Source: Raphanus sativus (taxonomy: Eukaryota > Streptophyta > Magnoliopsida > Brassicales > Brassicaceae). From it: a stretch of 64,000 nt of DNA. The stretch spans positions 9,174,668 through 9,238,667 of the forward strand of contig NC_079519.1 of NCBI RefSeq assembly GCF_000801105.2, read 5' to 3'. Below are positions 43,289 through 55,123 of this stretch, one piece after another; position 1 is the first letter of the stretch; each line of letters starts with the position of its first letter. Below the pieces are notes generated by a model. The model was given only the letters and a program-made list of their open reading frames with translations. It was not told the DNA's origin and did not search any database. Position numbers and translations under genes: made by a program.

Positions 43289-43762
43289 GTGTGAATAACG
43301 TTTTCAAGCGTTAGCTCAACTGTACCGAAACAAAATCACAACTCGTTCATATATCATCAATTCATAATACGGTCAAGAGTATATAAGGTTTACGATATTA
43401 CTTTTGGACTTTGGTCCGAAGAACACAGCGATAACTAAGAAATTAAAAGTAAGCATGCAAAAATATTTAATAATATTAAATACTATTTTTTTCTTTTAAC
43501 ATTTTTTCTTAAATACTAGGTAGATTCATATGATAATGTATATAATCTGTTTTCTGTTCAATTTTTTTTTCTGATCAAACATTTTACACACCATTCTATG
43601 CCATTGGTAATGATCAAGTTGAAATTTCAAAGACAGTAAAAAAAAAGTTGAAATTTCTTTTTGGAACATTTTTGATATAAATTAAAGACGGCGAATTAAT
43701 CCAAACGCGAAAATGTTTAAAAACAAAAAAAAGTTGAAATTTCAAAGACTAGAATCCATCGC
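43289..43762. other. Non-coding DNA left of the LINE
   Basis: AT-rich, no gene. AAGTTGAAATTTC occurs three times (43,616, 43,645 and 43,732). The outer pair extends to AAGTTGAAATTTCAAAGAC and could be the target duplication of a roughly 97-bp A-tailed retroposon, with a smaller one nested at 43,629-43,644. Confidence 0.5.
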
Positions 43763-44009
43763 ACGTGCGGTTAGAGTTTTTTTTTTTTTTTTTTTGAAAA
43801 TGGCTTTCAAATTTAAGAGCAAAAGAGAAAAACAAAATGTTAACAGGTCCATAGGCCTTAGTTTTACAATACCCATTAGTAAAAACTCATAATTTAGAAA
43901 TTTTCTTAGTAAAGCCCAGTCCAGTTCCAATTCCTTAATTTCCAATCACAGAGAGAAGCGATTGGTGAGAGAAGAAACTCAGTCGACGGAGAAGAAGAAC
44001 AGAGAGCGA

Positions 44010-47000
44010 TCAGTTGTTGAGGAACCTTATGCATGTCCGAACCAAGATTGCAACATGAGAGGCGAGTTTCGGGTTCGAAGGTCTGAAGCTCTGGATTCGA
44101 TTCCGTATCTGGCGATCGATAATTGTGAAGAGAGAATCAATTGACCTGAAGGAATTAGTGTGGAGCCTTGAGTTACGCTCATTCCAAATCCAGTAGAGGT
44201 TGCATTGCCAAGCTAGTAGACAAAGGAGTCGTTGCGATCTGTGAGATTTACTGGACGGGAGCGCTTGCATTTGTTGCATCGTTTGGCTCCAGCTTCTCAA
44301 TGGTAGTAATGAGCATCTCCTGGCAGTAATTTCCCACAGATCAAAAGTGAAGGAGCAGGTGAAGTAGATGTGATCTCTTGACTCATGATCAGTGTTGCAT
44401 AAGAGGCATAGAGGAGAGACTTGAAGCCCCCACGATAACAGTCTATCCCTCGTCGGACATCTATCAAGCACCACGAGCCAAGCATGGAATTGCTGTCTCG
44501 GGATTCCATAAGAGAACCAGATCGCAGGAGCCCACGATACCTCTTCAATATTTCCCCGCAGGTAAGCATAAGTTTGACCAGTAGAGTATTTCAAACTTAC
44601 TTTACCTGAAATTTCCCATTCATAGTAGTCCGGCTTATCTGAGAGGGTTATAGTTGTCAGGAAAGCCTGTAGAAGTAACTGGGGTTCGGATCGAGCAGGT
44701 GGGAGACGCCAGGCCCCTCTCCGCTGCAGTGATGCAACCGTCGCCTTATCTGCAATTCCTAGCCTCGATACAGAGCTGTTCAACGCAGATGCCAAGCTTC
44801 CAAAGGGTGACCAATTATCATGCCAGAACCTAGCTGTCTTTCCATCCTCCAAGCGTAACTTGATCAACGGGAAGACCAGCGTTTTAAGCTTAAGAAGCTT
44901 GTTGGCTAACCAAGAGTAAGAAGAGCTTGGTTTTGTGGTCCAGTAGTTGTGGATTGAACCTTTAAGAACTTTGTCTCGGAACCAAGCAACCCACACCGAG
45001 CCTGCCTTGAAGAACAGCATCCAAATTAGTCTTATACAACACGCCAAGTTCCAGGTTTGGAGATCTTTGATACCTAGCCCGCCCTGCTCCTTTGTAAGTA
45101 CACATTTTTCCCATGCTACTCTGGCTGTGTTGTTACTCTCCACTTCTCCTTTCCATAAGAACACACTACAGAGCGAGTTTATTCTTTTTATGCAGGCTTT
45201 AGGCAGTATGAATGCAGAACACCAAAAAGTATTGATGCCGGAGATGACAGTTTTTATAAGAAGCAACCTGCCAGCAAATGAAAGGGTTTTTACTGTCCAG
45301 GAGGAGAGGTGCTTCTTAATCTGATGGAGGAGAGGCTCACAGCTGACTATATTCAACTTCTTGGAGTTGAGAGGAACACCAAGGTAACGAATAGGCAGTA
45401 CTCCACACACCATTCCTGTCGATGCCTGAATTGTATCTATTTCTGCATCAGATAGCCCCGAGGCATAGAAGCTTGTCTTTTGCATGCTGACCTTTAGCCC
45501 CGACCTCAGTTCAAACTCGTGAAGTATTTTTAGGACATGTTGCACAGAGTCGAGGGAGCCATCTATAAATATGAGAAGGTCATCTGCAAAAGAAAGGTGA
45601 GTAAGCTTTATTTTTTCACAGTTATGATGGTATTGTAGACCTTCCTGAGCTGCAGCTCTTTTCAGCATGTGCGAGAGGCAGTTCATGGCTATAACGAATT
45701 GGTAGGGTGATAGTGGATCACCCTGCCTTAGACCTCTCTTCCCTTTAAAGTAGCCATTAACCGTGCCATTGTAACCCACCATGAATCTTGTTGTACACAC
45801 GCAGGCCTTTAGCAGGGAAATGAAGTGGTGAGGGATGTGAAAGCTTTGCAAGCAACCAAAGAGGAACTCCCAAGAGAGTGTATCAAATGCCTTTGCGATG
45901 TCGACCTTGATGGTAATCCTCTTCACCCCCTTGTTTTTGTGATACTCGTGTACTAACTCACTTGCTAACACAATATTCTCCACTAGTAGGCGGTCCTTCA
46001 CGAAAGCTGTCTGACATGAAAGGATTACATCTTGAAGAATTGGCTTGAGCCGCGCCACTAGGAGTCTGGAGATTACCTTGTACACAGTGTTGAGGCAAGC
46101 AATTGGACGAAAGTCAGTTATCTTCGTCGCTCCCGGGAACTTTGGAACCAGTGTGAGAATCGTTGAGTTTGCTGAGGCAGGGAGGAAAGCCACCGTAAAG
46201 AAATGAGTGATCGAGGATACCACTTCTTCACCCACTGTTTTCCAAGCTTCTTTGAAGAAACCAGAGGTGAGGCCATCGGGGCCAGGGGCTTTGTTAGGGT
46301 TTAACTTGAAAAACATCCTCCGAATCTCTTCCGCCGTCGGTACTGAGAGCATTTGTTGGGTTTGGTGCAGGTTACATTCGAATCCTATTAACTCATCAAA
46401 CCAGGATGGAGAGGAAAGCAACACTGGTGGAGAGTAGTTGACAGGTCCAAGTATTGATTTAAAATGTCCCACCGCTAGTTCACTCATCTCCAATGGGTCA
46501 GTGACCATCACTCCAGCAACCGAGAGGAAGGATCTGATGGCATTATAGCTTGCTCGGACTTGACACATACGGTGAAAGAAGGTAGTATTGAAGTCCCCTT
46601 CACCGAGCCAATTAATGCGAGATTTTTGTCTGTAATAGCTCTCCTCTATATGCCTCAGGAATGTCCACTTGTCGTGGAGATCTCTCTCTGCCTGGAAGGT
46701 CGCAGTTGTTGGATCATTAAGTGCCTGAACCTGCGCAAATTGAAGCAAATGGTAAGTATCACTCACTCTCTCTTGAATATTTGAGAAATTTTCTTTGTTT
46801 AGTCTCTTTAGTTCTCCCTTTATGAGTTTTAGTTTCCAACAGAGCTGTGAAAGAGTCAAACAAGTGCTTCCGGCCTGAACCCATGCGTCATGAACTGTCC
46901 TCAGGAAGCTAGGGTGCTTGGTTAAGTAATTTGGGAATTTATAAGGGTGGGTTCCAGCAGTAGGTAGGGTAAAGGATAGGTCTATTAGGCAGGGACAGTG

Positions 47001-47687
47001 GTCAGAAAAAAGGTTGGGCGAAAATATGGCATCGACATGAGGGTAGGCAGAGATGGTTTTGTAGTTGGTTAGGAAACGATCTAGTTTTTTTCCAATGGGA
47101 CCAGAAGGCTGTTTATTTGTCCATGAGTGAGAAGGACCATTATAACGTAGATCGAACATGCCCATTTGTAGGAAACAGTCTTGGAGCTGATACATTTGGT
47201 TGTCAGGAACAACCACTGCAGGAGAGGAGTGTTCCGAAGGGTACATAATCTGATTGAAGTCTCCTCCTATCATCCAGTTTTTATTATCAAGATCTAGCGT
47301 ACCATGGAGATGCATCAGCTCAGCCCACATATCATTTCTTTCAGCACAGAGATTTGAGGCGTACACTGCAGTGTAGTAGATCGGCTCATGGGAGGGAATG
47401 GTTAGGATACAGGTTAAAGACTGGCGGGACTGAGAGATCACTTGAACAGAGAGGGGGTTTTTCCAGATCAAAATGATTCTACCATCATCATCAGCTCCAT
47501 GATTAGATGCGTAGTTCCAACCACCACAGAGTTTGGACATAAGGAAAGGAAGGGAAGTTTCTTTTATATGAGTTTCGAGCAAAGCTCCAAAAAGTGGCTT
47601 ATGAGTATATAGCCAAGAAATAAAAGGCATATGCTTCTCCGGGTCATTTAGACCACGGAGGTTCCAAAAAAAGAGTTTCACACTCAT
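44010..47687 (-). CDS. LINE ORF2: endonuclease and reverse transcriptase, intact
   Basis: 1,225 codons without a stop. Residues 1 to about 230 are an apurinic-type endonuclease (WNLRGLN with N9, E38 in LLETH, GGDFNQ, SDHCP). Reverse transcriptase follows, with NKAPGPDG, GLRQGDPLSPYQF and FADD at 700-703. The C-terminus has the zinc-binding zf-RVT region typical of plant L1 elements (CLLCNTDHESRDHIYFTC) and a terminal helix-rich segment. The ATG at 47,687 overlaps the ORF1 stop in ATGA, consistent with translation by termination and restart. All catalytic signatures are present, so the enzyme could be active even though ORF1 of this copy is broken. Confidence 0.95.
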   Translation of the reverse strand: MSVKLFFWNLRGLNDPEKHMPFISWLYTHKPLFGALLETHIKETSLPFLMSKLCGGWNYASNHGADDDGRIILIWKNPLSVQVISQSRQSLTCILTIPSHEPIYYTAVYASNLCAERNDMWAELMHLHGTLDLDNKNWMIGGDFNQIMYPSEHSSPAVVVPDNQMYQLQDCFLQMGMFDLRYNGPSHSWTNKQPSGPIGKKLDRFLTNYKTISAYPHVDAIFSPNLFSDHCPCLIDLSFTLPTAGTHPYKFPNYLTKHPSFLRTVHDAWVQAGSTCLTLSQLCWKLKLIKGELKRLNKENFSNIQERVSDTYHLLQFAQVQALNDPTTATFQAERDLHDKWTFLRHIEESYYRQKSRINWLGEGDFNTTFFHRMCQVRASYNAIRSFLSVAGVMVTDPLEMSELAVGHFKSILGPVNYSPPVLLSSPSWFDELIGFECNLHQTQQMLSVPTAEEIRRMFFKLNPNKAPGPDGLTSGFFKEAWKTVGEEVVSSITHFFTVAFLPASANSTILTLVPKFPGATKITDFRPIACLNTVYKVISRLLVARLKPILQDVILSCQTAFVKDRLLVENIVLASELVHEYHKNKGVKRITIKVDIAKAFDTLSWEFLFGCLQSFHIPHHFISLLKACVCTTRFMVGYNGTVNGYFKGKRGLRQGDPLSPYQFVIAMNCLSHMLKRAAAQEGLQYHHNCEKIKLTHLSFADDLLIFIDGSLDSVQHVLKILHEFELRSGLKVSMQKTSFYASGLSDAEIDTIQASTGMVCGVLPIRYLGVPLNSKKLNIVSCEPLLHQIKKHLSSWTVKTLSFAGRLLLIKTVISGINTFWCSAFILPKACIKRINSLCSVFLWKGEVESNNTARVAWEKCVLTKEQGGLGIKDLQTWNLACCIRLIWMLFFKAGSVWVAWFRDKVLKGSIHNYWTTKPSSSYSWLANKLLKLKTLVFPLIKLRLEDGKTARFWHDNWSPFGSLASALNSSVSRLGIADKATVASLQRRGAWRLPPARSEPQLLLQAFLTTITLSDKPDYYEWEISGKVSLKYSTGQTYAYLRGNIEEVSWAPAIWFSYGIPRQQFHAWLVVLDRCPTRDRLLSWGLQVSPLCLLCNTDHESRDHIYFTCSFTFDLWEITARRCSLLPLRSWSQTMQQMQALPSSKSHRSQRLLCLLAWQCNLYWIWNERNSRLHTNSFRSIDSLFTIIDRQIRNRIQSFRPSNPKLASHVAILVRTCIRFLNN

Positions 47688-49643
47688 TGGGAAGTAGAAG
47701 GAGGGTCACCACCATTAGAGGCAGATTCCCGGGAAAAAAAAGAAGTAATAATTAGCTGGTTTGAAGGGGACAACGGCTTTTTTGGTGGGTCAGGTGCAAG
47801 GGAGAGGGGTGAGAATTGGTTTTTGGATAGGAAAGGGTTTTTTGAGGGAGGAGGGAGAATAGAGGAGGGAAGAGAGGGTGGCAAAAAGGGAGTTTTTGAA
47901 GAGGATGAAGGCGGGAAGGGGAGCATAAATGGGTTTGGATTCGAAGTGATAGGAGGGGAGAGGGTTGGTGAAGAACGAGAACGCTTGAGGGATGGTCGCG
48001 GTGTGGGGACAGGGGTAAAACAGGAATCTGAGGCAGCAGGTGTGATGCTACCAGTGGGAGCAGAAGGAGGAGGGACAGTATCCAGCATCATGTCATCAGT
48101 GCGAGAACCTCCAGTCTCTGAGACAGAGCCATGGTTAGTGTTTTTTAACTCTGCTACCTTCTTTCTGTATATTTGTCGAGTAGTTTTAGAAGCTGGGGTG
48201 GTTTGGGCTGCAGGTTTATTGGCTTGTGATTTGTCCACAGTAGGCGGGGCTGGAGGAGGGGGAGTGTAGTGGAGGCAGTTTCGAATGACATGACCTAATT
48301 CATGGCAGTGGGAGCAAGTTGGAGGCACCCACGGATAATTCACATAAACTTCTACCACCTCACCGCTTTCGCGTTCAAACTCAAAGACAGAGGGAAGAGG
48401 CTTCGTTAGGTCAACCTCGACTTTAACGTGGGAAACGGTTAGACTCACCATGTTTTTTGTAAAGTCATCAGTCTCTTTGGGTTCGCCTACAAGTCCCGCG
48501 ACAAGACTCAGCCCTGCATTGTACCGTAATCAAGGGGAACTCCAGTGAGTTGAGCCCAGATTTTTATTGCCTTCAGAGGAGGAGTCGAGGAGGAGTGTTC
48601 CGATGACCACTGAGCTGTATGAAACATAGAATCTCCAACATACCAAATATTTTTCTCAATGATTTTGTTGCGGAGGTATTCACTAGGGATTCTTACAAGG
48701 GTGGTTCGGTTCAGAGGGTTGTTGTGGATTTCCAGTCGCTGCCCTTTTCCCCACATATGGTTGAAAACACTCTGAATCTACTTGAAGGGAGGGGCTTTTC
48801 CATTGAAGTAGCAGATTATAAAATCCTTGTGGATTTCAGCTCCTGCTTTGAATACTGAGTCCGGGATTAGGATTCTTGGTCTGCCAGATGGAGCTATAGA
48901 GACTGGTGCTAATCTTTTCAGAGTTTTGTCTTCTGCAGCTTTTATTTTCTCCACCAGGGTAGCGTAGCAACTGCTGCGGTAGTGGGGGCAGAGGGGGTAG
49001 ACGAGGCAGGGGAGACAGAGGGGGTAGTGTTATTAGGTTCAACAATTGGTGAGGGTGTTGGAGTTGGGAGGATAGGGTCCGAAATGGGAGGGGAGTTGTG
49101 GTCAGGAGAGGGTTTAGATGAGGTCACAGCAGGTGGGGGAGCAGGGTTTCTTGAAGTAGGAGGGGGGAGGGACGAGAAAGAGGTGGAGGCTTTGTTTGTG
49201 TTAATGGGGGAGGATGATTTAGGAGGAAGAATTTTGAAGTTTTGAAAAGAAGTTTCTGTTTGAGAGGGTTGTACTGTAGAAGTAACAGTAGATCTGGAAG
49301 TTTGGGAATCAGGAGTAATGGTTTCTGAAGCATTCTCTGCAGTGTGTTCATTTGCAGGTGTCTCACACACTTTGGGTTCAAACTGTAGCAAAGGAGCTCC
49401 AGCAGTTGAGAAGGATTTAGAAGCCTCAGAGCCAACCTTCAACGAGGAGATTAGTCTAGAGCCAGTAGTTTTGGAGGAAGAGAGAGGAGGGAATTGGACA
49501 GGAGAAAGCGATGAAGTTGGGTCTGGGGGGTCAGGAGGGAGAGGAGGCGGGATGGGAGGCTCACCGGAGGTGAACGGCGCTGGGTTCAGGTCGGAAGCTT
49601 TGCCGGAGACTTTCCACACACTCTTCATCGGAAAAGGAGCCAC
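47684..49643 (-). pseudogene. LINE ORF1 (DUF4283 and CCHC knuckle), two frameshifts
   Basis: The coding sequence passes through three frames: 49,643-48,942, then about 48,960-48,508, then about 48,530-47,684. The N-terminal 230 residues are Pro/Ser/Thr-rich. The middle has the DUF4283-like RNA-binding segment (FICYFNGKAP, IWYVGDSMF, IKIWAQLTGVPLDY). The last part has a CCHC knuckle (CSHCHELGHVIRNC) and a Pro/Ser-rich tail. The first frameshift lies at an exact 5-bp tandem duplication, GTAGC twice on the plus strand (48,959-48,968). The second is a small indel near 48,525-48,532. ORF1 proteins bind the LINE RNA; this one cannot be made in full from a single frame. Confidence 0.88.
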
Positions 49644-49680
49644 AGAGAAATTGGCTATTTCTTATAACGCGCGGTCAGAG

Positions 49681-50698
49681 TTGGCACGTGAAATTTTTAT
49701 CAAAAGGAACTTGATTGAAAAAAAGTGAGAAGCTGAAATCAATTTTGCACTAAACGCAGAACTGCCTCAATACTTTGCCAATCCCAATCGTTTCTTCACT
49801 ATGACTATGGCACGTATACAATTTTTTTTTTTTTTTGGTTCAAAATGGCACGTATACAATTTTAGCACGCAAACTATCAAACTGTGTTCTCATTAAAATA
49901 AGGAGGTTTTCGACTACCACGTGCTTTAAATAAAATCCACCACATTCTCAATTGTCACATTACCTACCTCCACGTACATATAAAGTGAGCACTACTATCA
50001 ACAGACTGACTATCAACATTCTCATTTCTCTTTTTATTTTTTGCTAAAGTTTCATGCAAACATTCTCATTCTTCTCGTAGTGCCATTTACGATAAAACAA
50101 TGTTTTTTTTTTTTTTTTTTTGCTAAAAACGATGTTCTTTTTACTTAAGGCATTCAAGATAAAACGATGTTTAGAACTGAGATTCAATTTTCAATCATCC
50201 TAGTAGTTCTAGATCGAGTCTTTAAGCGATTCAAACAGATCGATGCAATCATAAACGAAGATGACATGCACGTTTATGAAAATTTAGTTATTTGTTCATT
50301 ACTATTTTAGGGTATTTATGAAAATGATTATTCTGTAACAGTAAAATTTTAAAATGATATATATTGATTTTGTGATAAATTTATATTATTCCATGAACCA
50401 TATATATGTAATGCGGAAATATCAAAAACTCATAAAACCGATCCAAACTAAAATGTTAGACTTATTTTTTTTAAACAAATTTGGTCCACCTTCACAAGTA
50501 TATTTAGACATTTATCATTTGTATCATGATTTAGAGATTATAGTAGATGAAAAAGGTACAAAGAAAAAAGCAGTTTGAGTTGGTGAAAAAACATAAAAAT
50601 AGTCACTTTTGAAGCTGTTTTGTTTTTCTAGTAGTTTGAATTGTAAGGTTAGGAGAAAAAGTAGTTTTGTGTGTTTAGTTAAAATATATAATAGTAAA
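49681..50698. other. Non-coding DNA between LINE and Helitron
   Basis: No gene recognised. It contains a micro-insertion at 49,807-49,863 and two candidates at about 50,015-50,073 and 50,095-50,136. Confidence 0.6.
49807..49863. mobile_element. Micro-insertion with 19-bp target duplication
   Basis: A 19-nt core (T11 run followed by GGTTCAAA, 49,826-49,844) lies between two exact copies of ATGGCACGTATACAATTTT. Confidence 0.75.
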
Positions 50699-51305
50699 CT
50701 AGAGCTGGACCCGCCCGACCGAGCGGGTGTTTTTTTTGTTTACGTAATATAATTAAATATTTTTACACCATTATATAATCTATAAACATTATAATAAAAA
50801 TGATAACAAAAATACATCACATAATATAATTATAAACTATAGTTTGATCCATGTGAATGTTTTTTTCATAAAAAAATTATGTTGTAATTTTGTGTGTTCT
50901 ACAATATGATATACTATAAAATCAACTCAAATAAAAATTATACATTTTACTATGACTGTCTTTTTGAAAAATATACGTTACGTTTGATTTCTGTAAAACG
51001 ATATATGTACTATTCATTATGTCCAAAATCCAACATATATAATATATGATTAAAATTTGAAATTAAAGAATGAACACTATAATAATTTTAATTAATCTCT
51101 AATTACTTGTAGGCTTTTTTCATTTATGATATGTGAACCTGAGCACACGGCAGACCCATTAACCATATTTGCGAAGCATATCACGACTGTTTTAATATTT
51201 AGAATATTATGTTTATTTTGTGTTGGGTTAAAACCTAAAGGTTAAAAAACTTCAGTTGTTTTACCGGATGTTGTGTTCATTGTTTATTCGTTATGATTTG
51301 AATAT

Positions 51306-51355
51306 CATATATAGAGTTGTTGGCCCTTTAAAAAAAAAACATAAATAGAGTTGTT
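51306..51355. mobile_element. Micro-insertion in the Helitron
   Basis: An 18-nt core (GGCCCTTT then A10, 51,322-51,339) lies between CATATATAGAGTTGTT and CATAAATAGAGTTGTT, a 16-bp duplication with one mismatch. Confidence 0.65.
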
Positions 51356-51889
51356 CGTTCCCTAATTCAAAAAAAAAAAATTATAAATAAATTAGCTGAT
51401 TTTAGAATTATTGGTAACTCAGTTGACAAAAAAGTTTGGTTATATTTATAATTGATTTTTGTGTGAGATTAAAAATTGTTATGAGAAATGAGTTGCATTA
51501 CTCATAAAGTTCTTATAACTCTGCGTTTGGTGCATGTTAAATCAGCTAAGGGTGATGATTAATATATATAGTAGACAACCATTTTATTGAGAAGATGATA
51601 ATAAATATAATATAATTTCTTGTGGTGCAGACAAAGGAAAGTTATATGGCTCTATAACTTTGACATAAGGAAAGTTATATGGCTGTTCAAAATAAAAAAG
51701 GAAGGTTATATTACGTATAATATTGTTAAGGAAATCTTGAGTAGTTACAATTACTTTAGGAAGTGATTTAATACTTGAAGAAAACAATAAAAGATATATC
51801 TATTTATTTATTTCAGTGGCATAAAATTGTAAATAAGTTAAAAATTTAAGGTTAATTCTCATTTGTACTTTAATTTTAATAGGATAGAC

Positions 51890-54330
51890 TAGATTTTGAT
51901 CTGCACTTTGAAATCGCAGATATTTTTTTTTTTACAAGTTTTATATAAATGTGTTAATACACGGATATTGTTTAAGCCAATCAAAAATATAGGTTTTTGG
52001 TTTATTACAGCCAATTTAATTAAGAGAAATAGCATGCTATATTTATAGTAATCATTTTTGATGAGTTTCATAAAGTTTCGATGTGAGACATTTACACTTT
52101 ATAAATACATCTCAAATATATTTAATGTGTTAACAGTTACATAGATTTATGTATAAATTATTTCCTAAAATTTCGAGAATATATAATATTCTAAATCCTG
52201 TTAGATCCAAAAATTCTTGTTAACCATAAATTATATTATATGTTTATTTTTAAGATATTAATAAAGAGACAAATAGTAAGAAAATAGAGAAATATGCTTA
52301 GGGGTTTATGTTCTTAAATGTTCAAAATACTCTTAATGAATGACATGATTTTTTTCTTTGCAAGTTTCATATAAATGTGTCAAATATTTGTAAATTCATG
52401 TTCTTAGTATATTATTAATATTTTATTCAAATGTGTGAAAGCACTTGTAGTTCAACGTTGTACATAGTTGTTCAGTGTTTTACATGGTGACAATATTTTC
52501 CTCGTCGAATTCAAAAGTTTAGCCGAATTTCCAGTTTCACAGCTGGAAAAACGTTAATGGGGGCAATTTACCGTGCTTTTGGCTACTCGGCATAATAAAT
52601 CGGTAAAAATTTGAACGGTCGATTTAATATAACTAAACACTATTACTCTAGTTAATTACCTAAGAGTTTTTTTTTGTGTTTAAATCCAATAAAAATATAT
52701 GCTTTGGGTTTACTATAGCCCATTTGATTTTACCCAAACAAAAAAACATTATATATTTATAGTAATCATTCTTGTTGATGGGTTACAAAGTTTTAATGTG
52801 GTACATTTACACTTCATATATATAAAGATCTCAAATATATTTAATGCTTATAGAGATTTCTTAATTACATAAATTATTTCCTAAAATCTCGTGGATATAT
52901 AATATTCTAAATCTTGTTAGGTCAATAATTTTTTAACCAATATTTAAATTATAATATTTATTTTAAAATATTAATAATGAAACAAATAGCAAGAAAATTG
53001 GGAAATACGTTAGGTGGTTTAATGTTTTAGAACGTCCAGATTACCTTTAATAAATGGCACTATTTTTTCCTTTGTAAGTTTCATATAAATGTGTCAAATA
53101 TTTGCAAGTTCATATTTTTTTATATATTATTAAACTTTAATCCAAAATGCATGAAAGAATTTGGAGTTCAACGTTTTAAAGAGCAGTTCATGTTTTCACA
53201 TGGTGACAATATTCTCTTCGTTGAACTAAAAAACTTGGTCGGATTACCGGTTTTGCAGCTGGAAAAACGCTAATAGGGGCAACCTACAGCGATTTGGCTA
53301 CTTGGCACAATAAATCGGTAAAGATTTAAACAATCGATTTAACATAACTAAACATATTACTCAGATTAATTGCCGAAGTGTAATAAAAACCCCAATCAAA
53401 AAGATAGGCTTTGGGTTTTTTACGACCCATTTAGTTTTACTCAAGTAAAAGAACATGCTATATATATAATCATTCTTGTTGATAAGTTTCACAAATTTTC
53501 GATGTGAAACATTTACACTTCATATATATAAATGTCTCAAATATATTCAATGCTTATAGAGATTTCCTGCCTAAATTATTTTCTAAAATCTCAAGGTTAT
53601 ATAATATTCTAAATCGTGTTAGGTTAATAAAATCTTGTTAATCACGATTTATATTATATTATTTATTTTCAAAATTATTAATAAAGAAACAAATAACAAA
53701 AAATTAGGGAAATATGTAGGTGGTTTAATGTTTTAAAATGTTCAAATTACTATTAATGAATGACACAATTTTTGTTGTTGTAATGTTTCCTATAAATGTG
53801 TCAAATATTTGTAAGTTTGTGATTTTATATATTTATTTAAATTTAATTCAAAATATAGAAAAGCATTTGTAATTCAATGTTTTAGAGAGTTGTTCATGTT
53901 TTTTATATGGTGACAATATTCTCCTCTTTGAACTTACAAAATTGGCCGATTTACAGGTTTTGCAGCCAGAAAAACACTAAAAGAGGTTGTTACGTACTGT
54001 GATTTTGGCTACTCGACACAATAAATCAATAAAGATTTAAACTGTCAATTCAACATAACTAAACATTATTACTCGATTAATTGTCTAATAATAACGAAAA
54101 TTTTGTTGTTTAAACCCAATCAAAAAGATAGGTTTTGGTGTGTTTGATTTTATTCAAGCAAAAAAGAATGCTACATTTATAGTAATCATTTTTATTGATG
54201 AGATTCACAAAATTTTGATGTGGGACATTTATCCTTCGTATATATAAAGATCCTAAATATATTTAATGCTTATAGATATTTTCTGTATACATTATTTCTT
54301 AAAATTTCGAGAAAATATTGATAAGAAAAT
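51890..54330. repeat. Tandem array of about 710-bp units in the Helitron
   Basis: About 3.3 diverged copies. GGTGACAATATT marks them at 52,486, 53,202 and 53,909, so the periods are 716 and 707. Other landmarks are TTTGGCTACT..CAC/ATAATAAAT, TTTATAGTAATCATT and CTCAAATATATTTAATG. No coding capacity. Confidence 0.85.
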
Positions 54331-54506
54331 TATATTAAATATATTAAAACATGCAATATCAAACAGAGAAATAATCGCTGACCGGATTAGAATTAAGAAA
54401 TACACGGTCTATTGCCAAACCATTAAAATGGTCTAGGCGAAAACGACTTAGGAAGATCCTATCCCATTTGTCCTTAATGAAAAAAAGAGAAAAACTATCG
54501 ATAGAG

Positions 54507-55123
54507 GGCCTGACTGGTGTAACCGCAGCGGTTGCGGTTGCGGTTGCGGGAGTTTGCGGGTGCGGGTGGTTGCGGTTTTAAGCGTTTTTTAGAGATTTGT
54601 ACGACTGGTATAGCTGTTAGAAATTGTTGCGTTTGCGGGACTCTTATGACTGGTAAACTACAAAACGCAACATCTGTTAAATAATAATTTAACAATATTT
54701 ATATTTTATGTAATTATAAAAATATTAAAAATCATAATAATATGATAAATATAAAATTTATATTTATAAAATCATATTATTCAATTTTAAAAATTTATAG
54801 AAAATATTTTAGTTTTGAATTTTATAATATAAATTGAAATATAATATGAATACATTTTACAATTTCTATTATTTCAATTGAAAAATTTTATTGGATATTT
54901 TTAGTATTATTTTTATTTATTCTGTTTTTAAAGAAAAAAAATTTACCCTCCCGCAACCGCCCGCAACCGCAAACGCTAGCTGGAACCAGCTTTTGATTTT
55001 AAGAGGTTCGGAGCGGTTTGAAGCGATTTGTAGCGTTTTCTGTGATTGTTTCGAAACGCCAACAACCGCTATAAATCGCAAAAGCTGCGTTTGCGGGTGG
55101 TAGCGGGAAAACCAGTCGGCACC
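54507..55123. mobile_element. GC-rich-ended MITE in the Helitron
   Basis: Ends are GGGCCTGACTGGTGTAACCG and, inverted, GGTGCCGACTGGTTTTCCCG, imperfect inverted repeats. Both arms carry GCGGTTGCGG/CCGCAACCGC repeats around an AT-rich middle, so the element can fold back. A clear 8-bp target duplication was not found. Confidence 0.65.

Larger units (their letters stand above)
43777..49666 (-). mobile_element. L1-like LINE
   Basis: About 5.9 kb on the minus strand. The poly(A) tail is the T19 run at 43,777-43,795. The candidate target duplication is ACGTGCGGTTAGAG (43,763-43,776) and ACGCGCGGTCAGAG (49,667-49,680), 12 of 14 identical. If correct, the 5' leader before ORF1 is only about 23 bp, so the element may be slightly 5'-truncated. 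ORF1 and ORF2 overlap by ATGA. Confidence 0.92.

Noticed and set aside
47823..48269. 148-codon plus-strand Gly/Glu-rich ORF opposite LINE ORF1
   Set aside because: Antisense shadow of the Pro/Ser-rich LINE ORF1 codons.
54507..55123. 8-bp hAT target duplication for the GC-rich MITE
   Set aside because: Flanks CTATCGAT and ATACTATT do not match, so superfamily was not assigned.
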